This document shows, in pieces, positions 8,827 through 20,105 of a stretch of DNA of 52,637 nucleotides (position 1 is its first letter; each line of letters begins with the position of its first letter). The DNA comes from Mesaphorura yosii (lineage: Eukaryota > Arthropoda > Collembola > Poduromorpha > Tullbergiidae): assembly GCA_009869945.1 (NCBI GenBank), contig WIXG01000468.1, positions 1-52,637 of the forward strand, read 5' to 3'. The translations under genes and the position numbers were made by a program. Below the pieces are notes generated by a model that was given only the letters and a program-made list of their open reading frames with translations, did no database searches and was not told where the DNA came from.

Positions 8827-11800
8827 CTACTTGGCTGCCAGTTTATCTCGAAGTAAAATGATGTCCCCCCTCGGCAGTCTTCCTTTCTCTTCTTTGACAT
8901 TGATCATAATGTCATTCGAGCCACCGGTGCTGTCCAGCTTTGCAGTGCAGTGCAGAATCCCCTCTCCGTTCATCTCCACCGTCACTTCCAACGTCTCTTT
9001 GCCCTTCGGGCCGGGCGGCACGTCCAGAAGCTCGAATGAGCCCAAGAAGTGATTTTTCTTGGCCACCGGATCCTCCCCCTCAAATATTCGAATGGAGACG
9101 GTTGTTTGGTTATCGTTTACTGTGGCGTAGCCCTTCCTTGTCAATTTGCAGGGGACTTTCTCGTTCTTGGCCACCACGACAGACATGCTTCCGTCGACCA
9201 GCTCGATACCGACCGACAGCGGATTGACGTCCTTGAATTTCATATCGATCAGGCTCTGCTCGGCCGCTCCGTTCAGTTTGGCTGCCAGAATCGCAGCGCC
9301 TCGCGCCACCGCCTCGTCCGCGTTCAGCGTCTGATTGAGTGGTCGCCCGGAGAAGAAGTCCGACAGCAGCTTTCGAATTCTGGGAATCCGCGTTGATCCG
9401 CCGACAAGCACAATTTCGTGAATGTCATCCGCCTTCAGCTTTTCCGGCTTTGCGTCCTTCAGCGTCTTCTCCACAATTTCGATTGTTTGCTCGAATTTGG
9501 CTCGATTAATAAACTCAAAGTCGGTTCGTGTCATCTTCACATTCAGATCGTGCCCGTAAATTTCGTCAACGACGATTGTGGTTTGGTCGGCTTCGGACAA
9601 GTCTCTTTTGCGCTCCTCGCACTCGTTTCGCAGACGGCGGAGATGCCTCGCGGCTGCGACCTGCTCGACCTTGCTGGGGGAGCACCGGCGCTGGGCGAGA
9701 TCGACACCAGTCTTGGCCTTGAACTGTTCGATGCAAAACTCGACCATCGCGCCGTCGAAATCCTCGCCGCCGAGGTGCGTATCGCCGCCGACTCCCAAAA
9801 CTTCAAGGTTGTCCTGCCGAATCTCCAAGATCGAGACGTCAAACGTCCCGCCGCCGAGGTCGTACACCAAAATCTTCTCTTTCTTGTTGCTCGCGCCTCG
9901 GTGATGAAGAAAGTACGCCATCGCGGCAGCCGTCGGTTCGTTGATGATCCGCAACACGTCGAGCCCCGCGATTTCGCCAGCGTCCCTCGTCGCCTGCCGC
10001 TGTCCGTCAGTGAAGTACGCGGGCACGGTGATGACGACCTTCTCGATGCTCTTCACGTTCAGGTAATTCTGAGCCATCGTTCGCAGGTGCTTGAGCACTT
10101 TGGCCGAGATGACTTCCGGGTCCGTCGGGTGGCCTCGGCACACGACGCTGGGTTTTCCGGTCCCGGGTTTCTCGACGACTTTGAATGGCCAGAGTTTCAT
10201 GTCGGCTTGCACGACAGGGTCCTTGAAGTCACGTCCAATCAGCCGCTTGGCGTCGAAGATTGTGTCCACGGGGTTCTCGTGAGCCTGGTTCTTGGCCGAC
10301 TTGCCCACCAACTCCGTTCCCTCGACGTAGCCCACATAGCTCGGTACGGTGGTTCCACTGAGTCCACTCGGGACGATCTGCACTTGTCCGTTGTGGTAGA
10401 CGGCCACGCACGAATACGTCGTGCCCAGGTCGATCCCGATCGCCATGTCCTTCGTGGGAGTGTTCATCGTGTTTTGGTCGACGAATTGAGAGCATCTCGA
10501 TTCCAAGTCCTCCAACAGCGTCCTGCGGCCAGTCTCCGTTAGCATCGACCCAAACTCCGAGACGACGTGCATCATAATTCGCTCGATCGCCAGGCGAAAC
10601 TGTCGCTGAGGCAAGAAAGGTTTTGTCTCAAAGTGCTTCCTCATTCGCTCCTCGAATGCTTTCGACGCGGCGCCGACTTGACCCTCAATTTGAAGCTTCT
10701 GCCTTTCCAGCTGCATTTCCAAGAGCCCCAGCTGTTTTTCATACGCGATGTTCGCCTCAGCCTCCAGCTGGTCGACGTACGACGCGAGGAATGCCACATC
10801 GGATATGTCGACGCTTTCGTTAAAGTCTTGGATTGCTCTCGCCAGAATCTGGCGGTGGTACTTAGCGAGATCCGATGTGGTGGCCCATTCTTGCAAGCCA
10901 ACCGAATGCAGCCTCTGCTGGTATCGTTCGGAAGCTTTCCTGAGGCTCTCTTTCGTCTCCCGCTTGCGCGCTTTCAGCTGGGCAGCGGCCTTCCTTTGGA
11001 AGTCGGCGTAGGGCTCTCCTGAAATCAAGTCCAAAATTAATTACGCAATTCTGACTGGGGAAATTTGAATTTGGCGCTCTCACCTGCAAGTTTCTGCCTC
11101 AGGTTGGACCGGATTTCAGGACCGTCCTCGCCGCCTTCGGTCTCCGCCAGAATTTCCTTCACAGTCTCCGCATGAAAGTCGTCCAGTGCCTCGGGAGTCG
11201 GTAGCTGAGAAGACTGGAGTCTCCTGTTCATGAGGTCTCTGTACTTGGCCGTCAGCGTCTCCATTTTCTGCTGCCTTCCTTCCTGCTGCTGTGTAAGCTT
11301 CTTCAGCTCTTCGCGGTGCAGCTCGTCGATGGCATCGTTGAGCTCGGTGAAGAGCGTAGTAACCACGGCGGCCAGCGAGTCGCCGTCGTCGTCTTCGTCG
11401 TCGGCTAGCTGCATTGTCTTCTCCTTCAGCACAGCCTTGGCCTGCTGCTTCGCCTCGCTCGCCGCGTGCTCGTACTTTGTTGTCGTCGCCCCTGCCGCCC
11501 CGTTTCCCAGTTCCTGTCTCCAGTCCTTCAAGTAAGACTTGTATGCTTTCAGAGCCGGCTGCAGCCACTCCTGCCTCTTTTCCTTCAGTTGATTTTCCTT
11601 CGCCTGAGCCTGGCTTTCCTTCGCTCGCGCTCCGCTGCGCTCGGAAGCAGTCGGAATCAGAGAATGGACCGTTTTTTCTACTCTGACCAAGCTTCTACGC
11701 CGGGCGGAAACCTGGTACGACGACGCCAAATCGTCTCCCGAACCTTCGTCTTCATCTTCGTGGGCCGAGGCCGCCGTAGCGGTGGCGGCAGCTGCTCTAC

Positions 11801-13511
11801 CTTGAAGCAGATCTTCCATCACTTCCATGTGAGCCGGGACGCGCTGGAAGGGGACAGTCGCAGTCGCATCCTTTCCGCGGCGTAGATTCCTGCCCCACCC
11901 GCCTTTTCCCCGCTCGGCCGCTGCCGCCTGTTCTTCTGCGTACGTCTCTCCGAAGGCCTCTGACAAATTCTGCGAGTAAATCGCGTACAGGTCTTTCTCA
12001 TGCCCATCCGCGCCTGCGCCTGCTTCGACCATCAACATAAACTTGTTTCGTGTTCTCAAAACGAGCTGGGCGTTCATCGCTCGTTGCTGACCCGGCTCGA
12101 CGTTGCTAAACATGCTCCGTACTTCTCGGCGGTAGATTTCGATCGCTCGAGACACGGCGTTCTCCCACTTTCCCAGACAAGCAGCGCGGGCCTCGTCGTT
12201 GAGCTTCCTGAATCGCACGTGCACTTGCTCGAGTTGAGCTTCCAGCGTTTGCTGGTACAGGCGTGAAACGGAGGCGTCGTCAGCCTGCAGATTGCTGCGC
12301 GCGTACTTCTCCAGTGCGGTGCCCCTCAACTCGCTGTGAAGCGCGTCGAAGGAGGCGGGCGTAAGGAATTTGTTGGGCGGGGTTTCCAGTGCCCGGGACT
12401 GCAGCTGAGCCGTGTAATCGTCGACGAGTGTCTGCGTGAGGGTCTTCAGCCTTGTCTCGGTTGTGACTGTGGCTGTGGCCCTCCGCCTTGGAATTGGAGC
12501 AGAGAGGTCGTTGTTGTTGAGCCTCGCCCTCGCCGCTGGTTGCTCGAAACCGAAGGAGGCTTCAAATAGCGCGATGCAATCTGCGCCAGTCCTTCGAGCG
12601 GCAGCTCCCGAACCACGGCATTGAATGCTGAGCAGGAACGATTCAAGCGCGGTGGTAAATTTAGTGCTCAGGCTCGTCAGGCTTCCGTTGAAATCATGCT
12701 GCTTCGAGGTAGTAGCCGAAGGTCCGGGCGACGGGAGCAGAAAACATTCGAGGAGACCCACGTTGGCGTCGATTGTTTGTCTCGCGTCTCTGCTGGCGTC
12801 CGAGTGGTGTTCCTGAATCTGCAGCCTCCTCTCCTTGTACAGGCGGCCCCCATCTTGGCCGTGCGGGAAACGGTCTGTCTGCGACCAGTCTCGAACCACG
12901 ACGTAAATGTGGGAGCAGGGGCTTCTCGCCTCCGCAGCAGCGGCGATGGCGTCGGCGAGCCCCAGCAGCTTATCCTCGTGGAGCTCAAAGGCCGACGAGA
13001 AGACGAGCGTTGTCGAGAGCCGAAGGCAGAGGCTCAGTATCTTGCTGGACTGGGCGGCGCTGCTGAATTCGTCCAGGACGCCCTGCGTGTCGACCAAGTA
13101 CACTGCCACCACGTCCCTGACGCCGCCCGATGCGGGGGCGGGAACGAGAATGGGCCTGTTCGTTACCCAGATCCCAGTCGTTCTCCGCTCGTCGCCCGAG
13201 CCCCAGGCCGACCCTATCAACGGGTCCGTGGGTCGGTCCCAACCGAGCATGTCGTCCTCCTCGCCAGCTTCGAGTGACGTCAAATAGCGAAGAATAAAGT
13301 TAAGAAGGAAGGAGCGCCCTTGCCGTGCCGCACCGCAGACGGAAATCACCGCCACGTTCTTGTCCCGTGATTCCTCGAAGATGGAGCCAAGCGCTTCGTG
13401 ATTAAGCTCAAACTCGGGCCCCGGGCGCGTGCCGGGGCCGCCACCTGCCTTCGGGCGAAAGGTCACAATTTGCCGAAACTGCACGGACGAGCTGATATTC
13501 AAGTCGTCCAT
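8827..13511 (-). CDS. gene B: atlastin-like G domain - helical - lidless HSP70 fusion
   Basis: Exons 13511-11084 and 11018-8827 join (phase 1, 65-bp intron) into 1539 residues. Residues 50-290 match the atlastin/GBP GTPase: G1 GAARQGRS (60-67), switch TTG (111-113), G3 DTQG (141-144), VVVRDW (R207-D208), then GxDGG and FLLPxPG. The P-loop lysine is arginine (R66), so GTP hydrolysis is doubtful. Residues 340-990 are helical. From about 1000 comes a canonical HSP70: IDLGTTYSC, FDAKRLIGR, INEPTAAAMAY, DLGGGTFD, GGSTRIP, then a complete beta substrate-binding domain. The protein stops just after KGRLPRGDI, so the alpha-helical lid and any EEVD tail are missing. It lies head-to-tail between genes C and A. 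A gtaagt near 13573 suggests a 5' UTR intron. Confidence 0.85.
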
Positions 13512-13887
13512 TTTCTTGTCAAGTTGCCAAATCTATTGGCCTCACGAAGCACTGCGAATAAAAGGCGTAAACTTACCTCCAGCACCGCCCCATGTCAATC
13601 GTGCGTTGAAACAAAAGCTTCGAATTAAATTCACATAAAGCTTAATCAGAATGACAGGCGCAAGCACATTTATCAAAAGCTTATCGCATCTCGTAAAATA
13701 ATTGCACGCTCACTTTGATGGTGTGATTGCAATAAAATGTGATGACTTAATTCGCAAGTCGCCACGTCAACCAATATTCAATATTTATTAGGATTCAATC
13801 AAAGGAATGCATTTGCAGAATCTGCTGCCTTATCTCACAGGACAAATGAAGCTCATGTCTCTTTCGCAATCTCAATTTGCTAATTCG
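13512..13887. other. intergenic between fusion genes B and C
   Basis: This short AT-rich gap must contain gene B's promoter and gene C's 3' UTR. On the minus strand, a donor-like GAG|gtaagt near 13573-13578 points to a short 5' UTR intron in gene B. I looked for tandem nGAAn heat-shock elements and saw only partial matches. Confidence 0.35.
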
Positions 13888-16800
13888 CTAATTCTCACCC
13901 AACCCCGCAATCAGCTTTTGCAACGCCAGCTTCTGTGATACGATCGAATCCAAATCGATGTATTCGTCCTGAAGTGCACTCGTCGTCGAGGCCAGCTCGG
14001 CCTGAATGATTTGGGCTCGCTGTGACGTCCCGGCTTCCACGTCCACGTTCCCAAGCGCTCTTTGCTTAAGCTGACTCATGCACTCCTGCAATTCTTCCTT
14101 TGCCAGCCGCCTCGCCCGTTCTTCAGGGCCCTTCAGGACATCTGCAATATACTTCCTGTACTTTCCGACCTCTGCCTTGTCCAAATTGAGCTTGTCGGTC
14201 CGGTAGACATTCAGCGGGTAGATCTTTTTTCCGCATGTGCGTGTGAGTGGGCTTTGGCTTTGCTGGATCAGCTGAGCCCCACATTTCAGAGTGCCGATCT
14301 CACTCGCGTCCACCAAACATCGTACAAAGAAGGTAGAGTCCGAGTCTGTTGGTGGTGGTTTCGGAAACTGCAGGTTGATGGAGTGCGTACCCAGTGTTGT
14401 CCCGAGTTCCTGGCTGAAGAGCCCGACTGCCATGCTTCGGTCGTCGTACGTAGTCAGCTGCAGGTCAAGTTTAGCCCGGGCCGGGAGCCTGGCGTTTCTC
14501 TGCAACAGCGCTGCGTAGTTGTTTGTGAATCCGCTCGGGAGTCGAAGTGCAACGGGCAGACCGACGATTTCGGAACACAAAGCGTGCAATTTTACGTCAC
14601 CGCTTGCCCTCAGTTGATTTACGATCCCTACGGCGCCTTGCAGGGCCGATTCGCTGGTGTCATATCGCGTGAATTCGCATCTGTGCCTCTTCCTAGTATG
14701 GGCCAAATCCGGGTCCGCTGCCAACTGCCAAACATGTCGGTGGTCGTCTCCGGCCATCACCAGTGTTGCGCCTTCGAGCATCACCGAAATCCCGGCGCCT
14801 TTTGCCACCTCGCTAACGTACATCTCGCAGTCAGTGGCGGGTCTCGAGCCCCAATAGCTCCTAATCGTGTACTTTGCCATGAAGGGAAGAAACAGGCTAC
14901 CGGACAGAGCCTTCATCTCGACCGCAGGCTGCTGCTTCTTGGGCGTGGTCGACAGTTCGTAAAGGCCCAACTCCTTGTCGCCGTTGCCCGCAGCGTACAG
15001 TATCAACACGAGTGCGGATGCGGCGGCGGCAGGCGAGTGACCTCTCAGCGAGTGCTTCTCGGTCAAATAATCAAAGGCGACCGCGCTCGTCTCGGAGAGC
15101 AGACTGATTTTCTTGAACCCGGCTACGTTCGCTGCGTCGTGGATGGCTTCGCGCTCCACGCTGGAGCTAGTGGCTCGAATTACGATCAGGCACGTGTCGA
15201 AGGGCTGCTGCCTGGCCTCCCGCTCAACGTGCTCCTTGCACTTGGCAAAGAAAAGGCCCATCAGCAGCTCGTACCGGAACTCTTTAAAGTCATGACCCAT
15301 GCCCATAAGAAAAGGGGTGCTGCCCGCCTGAATTTGGTTCAGATAAATGCAGCCAGGTGTGTTCTTCGCAGTGTCGCCAATGACAAACTCCCCGTCGGTG
15401 AAAGCGATGTACGCTGGAATGGCGTAAATGTTGGAGCGCACTGGGCGACTGCAAACGAGGGCGAGTCGAACGGCTGAGCCTCGGGCGAGATGGAGCACCA
15501 AAGTGGCGTTGTCGTTGACGACACCAACTGCAGCTGAGTCGCTGGGTTTTTGGGCAGGCGGCGTCGGCGCGGTGGGCTTAGCGAATGGCCGTTTGGGTTG
15601 CTTCTGGCTCGGACCTGCGTTCTCCTCGACATGAACTGACTTCGAGTTCGGACGGCTGCTTTGATTACGACCCTCCTCTTCTAACTTCTGCTTCTCCCTC
15701 ATTGCTTCGACACCCTCGTCCTTCAACTTGTGCTTTTGTGGCAGGAGATTTATTGCTGCCCGAATTCGGGCGGTCACCTCAACGCTGTAGTACTCCACCA
15801 TCATGGCTTTCAGCTCCGCCTTCACGCTTGTATCCTCTTCCCGGTACTGCTTAATCTCCCCGAGGATCTTCATGCAGTCCGCCACCAGCAGGACGTTTGC
15901 TTCGCTCACCCGAAATTCGTCGGAAGCCCTCTGCTCGCCTCCGCCGAACAACTCCGTCAGCTCGGTCTTGTAAAAGCCAAACACATTCTGTACTGCAATT
16001 TCGTTGATGCTCTGCTCGTACGTGCGAATCTGTGCGTTGCGGAATTCGATGCCCGTCTGAACTGCCGCCCACCACAATTCCAACAGCTTGGCGTGCTCTT
16101 TGTGTCGTGCCTCGAATCTCTGCGATGCAAACCGCTTGCCTCGCGCGAGCAGCCGGTCGAGTTCGGCGGCGTCAGGAAAATAGATTTCCGAGTCAAACTC
16201 GGTGTCAATCAGATTCCGACCTTTGTCCAGGGCTTCAGTGATGTATAGCACCTGCGTCAGCCAAACATCGACGAGCTGGCCGATGTACTGGCCGGCGTAT
16301 TTCTTCTTCGTACGTGCATCGCCATCGTCGCCGCCGCCTTCAAAGTGTCTGCATATAATCAGCTCGCCGACGAGTTGCGCTGCAGCCACGTGAGTCATGC
16401 TGGAAGCCATAAAGTTTGGTAGGTACTTTTCATTCAGAAGACGCTCAAACTCGGGCATGCACCTATTTTCAAGAAAGCGATCGATGTCCGGCCGATTTTG
16501 AAATTCTGGCAAGTCTGGCTGGGTGGTCGATCTCGCTGCAACTGTGACTTCATCCGGATGGTTCTCTTGTGTGTCCTCCAGGCCCCGCTCCGGCAGACTT
16601 TTAATGATCACTTCTTCCTCGGACTTGTACGTGGCAGCAGCAATTGGAGCTTCCAAGCAGGCCTCTTGTGTTTTGGGCGATCGTCGAGGTCGTGGCACAG
16701 GCTGCTCCGGCGCCTGTGCCTGTGCCGGCGTTGGTGCCAATTCATGACGCCCTTGGTTGTCCAAAGGTTTTGGGCTCGGCTCATTTGGCGTTGCCGTCGA

Positions 16801-18097
16801 AGTGGCATTTATCGGGGCAGTAGCAGAAGTTGGAGCAGATGAAGCCGTTTCTGTAGCAGGTTCAGATCCTTGGTCTTGCTTGTCATCGCCCACGTCCACT
16901 TTTTGTGTCAATCGAGTCAATTCTTGCCAAGCGGTGGTGGCTGTGATGGCTATATTAATCTTGTTAAGGGTATCACAAATCCGCTGACAAACCTCAGAAA
17001 AGGACTGCCCAGGCTTCGCGAGTGATTCGCCCACATTCACCATGCGCGTCAGCGCCAAGTGCAGCTCCACTTTGTCCATGTGCTCCAACGCCCCGAGAAA
17101 CTCACCCTTCGTCTTGGATTTGAGGGTCGGAAGTTCGTGGCGGGCGAAAGCAATTTTCCGAGCAAGGAAGAACGGCTCGAAGTTGTCGGTTGTGTTGGCG
17201 GCTGCAACTTCGGTCGCAACTGCAGCGTGCTTCTGGAAATGCAGATGCCGATTCGTCATGCAAACCACGTCTGGCCTTCTCGAGTGGGGGTCTGCTCCAG
17301 AAATTGCCTTGTCCAGGAGCGCAAGCAGTAGCTGTGAGTTGTAGAGCTCCTGAAGGAGGATTCGATTAGGATGTTAGAGGTTTCTTAGGCCAGGACAATC
17401 CTAAGCTGTATATATATGAGAAAGGATTGATTTTCCTGATTTTCAGCTCCAGCGTACTTACTCGCTGCTGGTCGGTCCCATCAGCGCCAACGTCAATGAA
17501 AATGGCGACCGTAGCCACAAGCATGCAACTGGCCGCCAGGGCCGCGTAGTAATTTTGAAATTCGGAGTCACGTGTCGGGTCGCGAATGCCCGTGCCCGCA
17601 TCAATGTCGAGAAGAATGATCTTTACACACTTCTCTACTTGACATCCCTCCACGTCCACGCCAACGCCTGCAGACTCGCTGAACAGGCGCACGACGGGCA
17701 TATTCCGCAACAGACGAATCCCGCGAGGTGGAGTCTGATCGACGTCTTCTTCGTCTTCCCCCATCGCCTCCGCTTCGTTCGGCCTCGGGTTCCAGCTGAA
17801 TCCTGGCAAGGGTGCCTTCTGATCCACGACGTCCATCCAATTCGGCTCCGGCCCACCGCCAGAAGCCAAGTACCTCGCGATCCAATTGGCTAGGAACGAC
17901 TTGCCTGAGCACGGCGGTCCCACCACAGAAATGACATGAAACTGAGTGCAATTTCTATCTGTTTCCGGCAACGGCAACGGTACCCCTTGTCCACTTCCAC
18001 CGGCCTCCAATAAAACGGAAAATAGTTCCGAGGCGGGCGTGAGCTGACCATTCTTCATGGAAATTACGAGCGGAGTCTCCTTTTCTTGTTCACACAT
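13888..18097 (-). CDS. gene C: degenerate atlastin/GBP-like G domain - helical - HSP70 pseudo-ATPase fusion
   Basis: Exons 18097-17462 and 17349-13888 join in phase 0 across a 112-bp intron, giving 1365 residues. The N-terminus has an intact P-loop, GPPCSGKS at 60-67, the same position as in gene B. The other G motifs are lost: the TTG switch reads PPRGI, G3 reads LLDIDAG, and the VVRDW motif reads VVCMTN. A low-complexity Pro/Ala/Thr linker (about 370-430) and a helical block (about 500-770) follow. The HSP70-like part begins near residue 828, where DLGTT is replaced by HLARGS. Later blocks still follow the NBD order (AYIAFTDGEFVIGD, SSVEREAIHDAANVAGF, LLSETSAVAFDYL). A beta domain and a helical C-terminus complete it. 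Nucleotide binding by the G domain is possible; hydrolysis at either site is unlikely. It is closest to gene A in its HSP70 part and to gene B in its N-terminus. Confidence 0.75.
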
Positions 18098-18665
18098 CCT
18101 GCTGAACTAAAGCGAATTAAGAACAAGTGTGGTAAACCCGGACTGAATACTTGACACTTGACGTACCCTGAATTTATTGTTGTTAGAAGTTGAATAAATT
18201 ACAGATTTGTGCACTTTCCTGGGCTTTGTTGCCTATTTCCAGTTGATTTTGCATGGAATGTTCATGCCGACGTATTTTGCATGTTGGCGAATGAAATATT
18301 TGAGGCAAAGTCTGAATCTTCTACACTGTAAAATCATTCGTGATTCGTGGCGTTGCTAATAAATACTGATATTATCAAGCTCGTTCTAATCTCTGTGATG
18401 AAATTTGTTGATCCACTCAAGACTCGTGAACCGAGCGATGCAATGCTCTTATCAGGAGTTGACGGTTCGATGCTCTTGAAATCAGTCGGTCGACTCTAAG
18501 CAGGAGCAGGCGCAGCTTAATTGACTAAAATATCTTTAATTGTGGCCTAAGTCGGTTCGAATTGATTGAGCATTTTATTCCAGCATGATGAGGTTCAGTG
18601 TAATTAAGTATTAATTAGCTTTGGATATTTGAATGCATTTTGGATTAAAGATTGAAGCGGTTGTC
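18098..18665. other. intergenic, AT-rich
   Basis: The 5' flank of gene C and 3' flank of the frame-broken gene. I see no coding sequence, no RNA gene and no repeat. Confidence 0.4.
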
Positions 18666-19339
18666 TTAGGGCTCCACGTCCTCGTCCTCGTCAGCGAGGC
18701 TGCACCCAAACCGGAAGGATTTGATGTCCCCGAGCCCCAAGCCTAGACTGGCTCCATCCCAGTGCTTTGTATGGTGTCTCGCTTCGGGGCGTGGATCCGT
18801 ATGCACGCACACGGAAAAGCCAGCGAAATCCGAAAAACTGCAACGACTCCTTCCCGAAGAAGATGGAGGAGCTGAAGTCGGTCAGGGTTATGCCGCACGG
18901 AGACCGTGTGGGAGACGACGGGACCGTCGAAGTACTGAGAAAGGAAGAGATGGATGCTCGACTCTTCAGCGGGCACAATCGGCCCAATGCGGCGGGCCGA
19001 AGCAGGAACGGTTGCTTATGTCCAGGCTCTCACAGGCAGAGCTTGGCTCGAGAAGCTGGCATTTGTGTACACGAGCCATAAATCGTCCGGGTCGCTGTAC
19101 TCCGCACAAACGGGCCTTCTCCACCCCCCGTCTTCCACGTACGGCGCCAAATTGGGAAGTTCCCGCATGTCGCTTGAGATCGTCACGCTGATGTTCGCTT
19201 CCTCGAAGAAACATCTGTAAATTGTGAGCGTGTTGCTGTTGCCATCCAAATCCGAGTCGTAAGTCGCCAAACTCGCGGCAGCAACAATCAGCATCGAAAA
19301 GTAGAACTGCCCCCAAATTCTTGTACAGAACCCAGCCAT
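18666..19339 (-). pseudogene. frame-broken secreted-protein gene, possibly beta/gamma-crystallin-like
   Basis: An intact start region (19339 down to about 19040) encodes a hydrophobic leader, FYFSMLIVAAASLATY, then a Cys-containing domain with DDLWLVYTNASF. Coding character (GC-rich third positions, sensible residues) then continues but changes frame several times: SLDISNRSCFGPPHWADC ends at 18966; SSIHLFLSQYFDGPVVSH starts near 18976; ITLTDFSSSIFFGKESLQF lies near 18890-18837; and SVCVHTDP ... GDIKSFRFGCSLADEDEDVEP ends with a stop at 18668-18666. No introns would fit, because the breaks lie in continuous GC-rich sequence. One break coincides with an A5/T5 run (18833-18837). This is either a young pseudogene or sequence error. 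The FGKESLQF and IKSFRFGC patterns faintly recall beta/gamma-crystallin repeats; that call is weak. Confidence 0.5.
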
Positions 19340-20105
19340 TTCTTTTTCTAGCCTTATTCTGTGGGTACTGCTGCTGTCATATCAGCTTGAAATCTGTGAA
19401 ATGAATTGCAATCATGCAACAAAAATCGCAATTCGCAATGCAATCGAAACTGCACACTTGAACACGCTTAAAATTAATTGTATTTTCCAAGAAAATCCAG
19501 GTCAAGTAAGGCCAGGCTGCTGAAGAGCTGAAGTGCATGTAAAATGTAAATTGTAAAATCCGACATTATCAAATTTAGTAAATTAATTTAAAACCCATTG
19601 AGTTTTGTTCTTGTTCTCGATTTGTTCTACTTACTCGATATTATCATCAGTTCTTGAGGCTTGAAACGAAATTACATAATTACCCTAGTTAATATAAGTT
19701 AATAATACAAGTTGCTGCCCCCTCGTATCGCGTCAAAATACTGGATTCGTAATCGTTTGGCATGACATTGTAAAACTGAATTTTATTTTACACACTCTGT
19801 AAGCTGAAGCTGAAGAAAGAAAAGCTCGCGATCATGCCGCATCGACCGAAAATTAATACAAAACGCAAAACGGCAAGAGAAAATTCAGTTGCAAAATTGC
19901 TGTACAAAATGATTTACATTGAATTTCTGTACTTTGTACGGTAAAATAATTAACTTAACCTATCTTATTACTATGCTTGTCGTTGCTGTCTTATCTGTAA
20001 ATTGATTAATTATTGTTCATAAATTAAGGCCGTAAGCAGACTGACAGTCGAAAGTCGCCGCTCAAAGTGAAGTCTTGGAATTGCGAACAGGACAGGAATG
20101 CTGGA
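19340..20105. other. intergenic, AT-rich
   Basis: The 3' UTR of the PIAS gene and the upstream region of the frame-broken gene. No open frame of note and no recognisable RNA gene. Confidence 0.4.

Noticed and set aside
9418..10542. Plus-strand open frame of 374 codons
   Set aside because: Antisense shadow of the HSP70 part of gene B.
13512..13887. Possible heat-shock element upstream of gene B
   Set aside because: Only isolated TTC/GAA pairs with wrong spacing; no three-unit element.
14062..15477. Plus-strand open frame of 471 codons
   Set aside because: It is the antisense of gene C; the GC-rich codon bias of the minus gene keeps the opposite strand open. No recognisable domain.
4082..18097. 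Cluster read as a prokaryotic-style operon or contaminating bacterial DNA
   Set aside because: All three genes contain typical short GT-AG introns, each has its own AT-rich flank, and the atlastin and Death domains are eukaryotic.
18666..19339. Frame changes explained by very short introns
   Set aside because: The breaks have no usable GT/AG pairs at a realistic distance and the sequence stays GC-rich and coding-like throughout.
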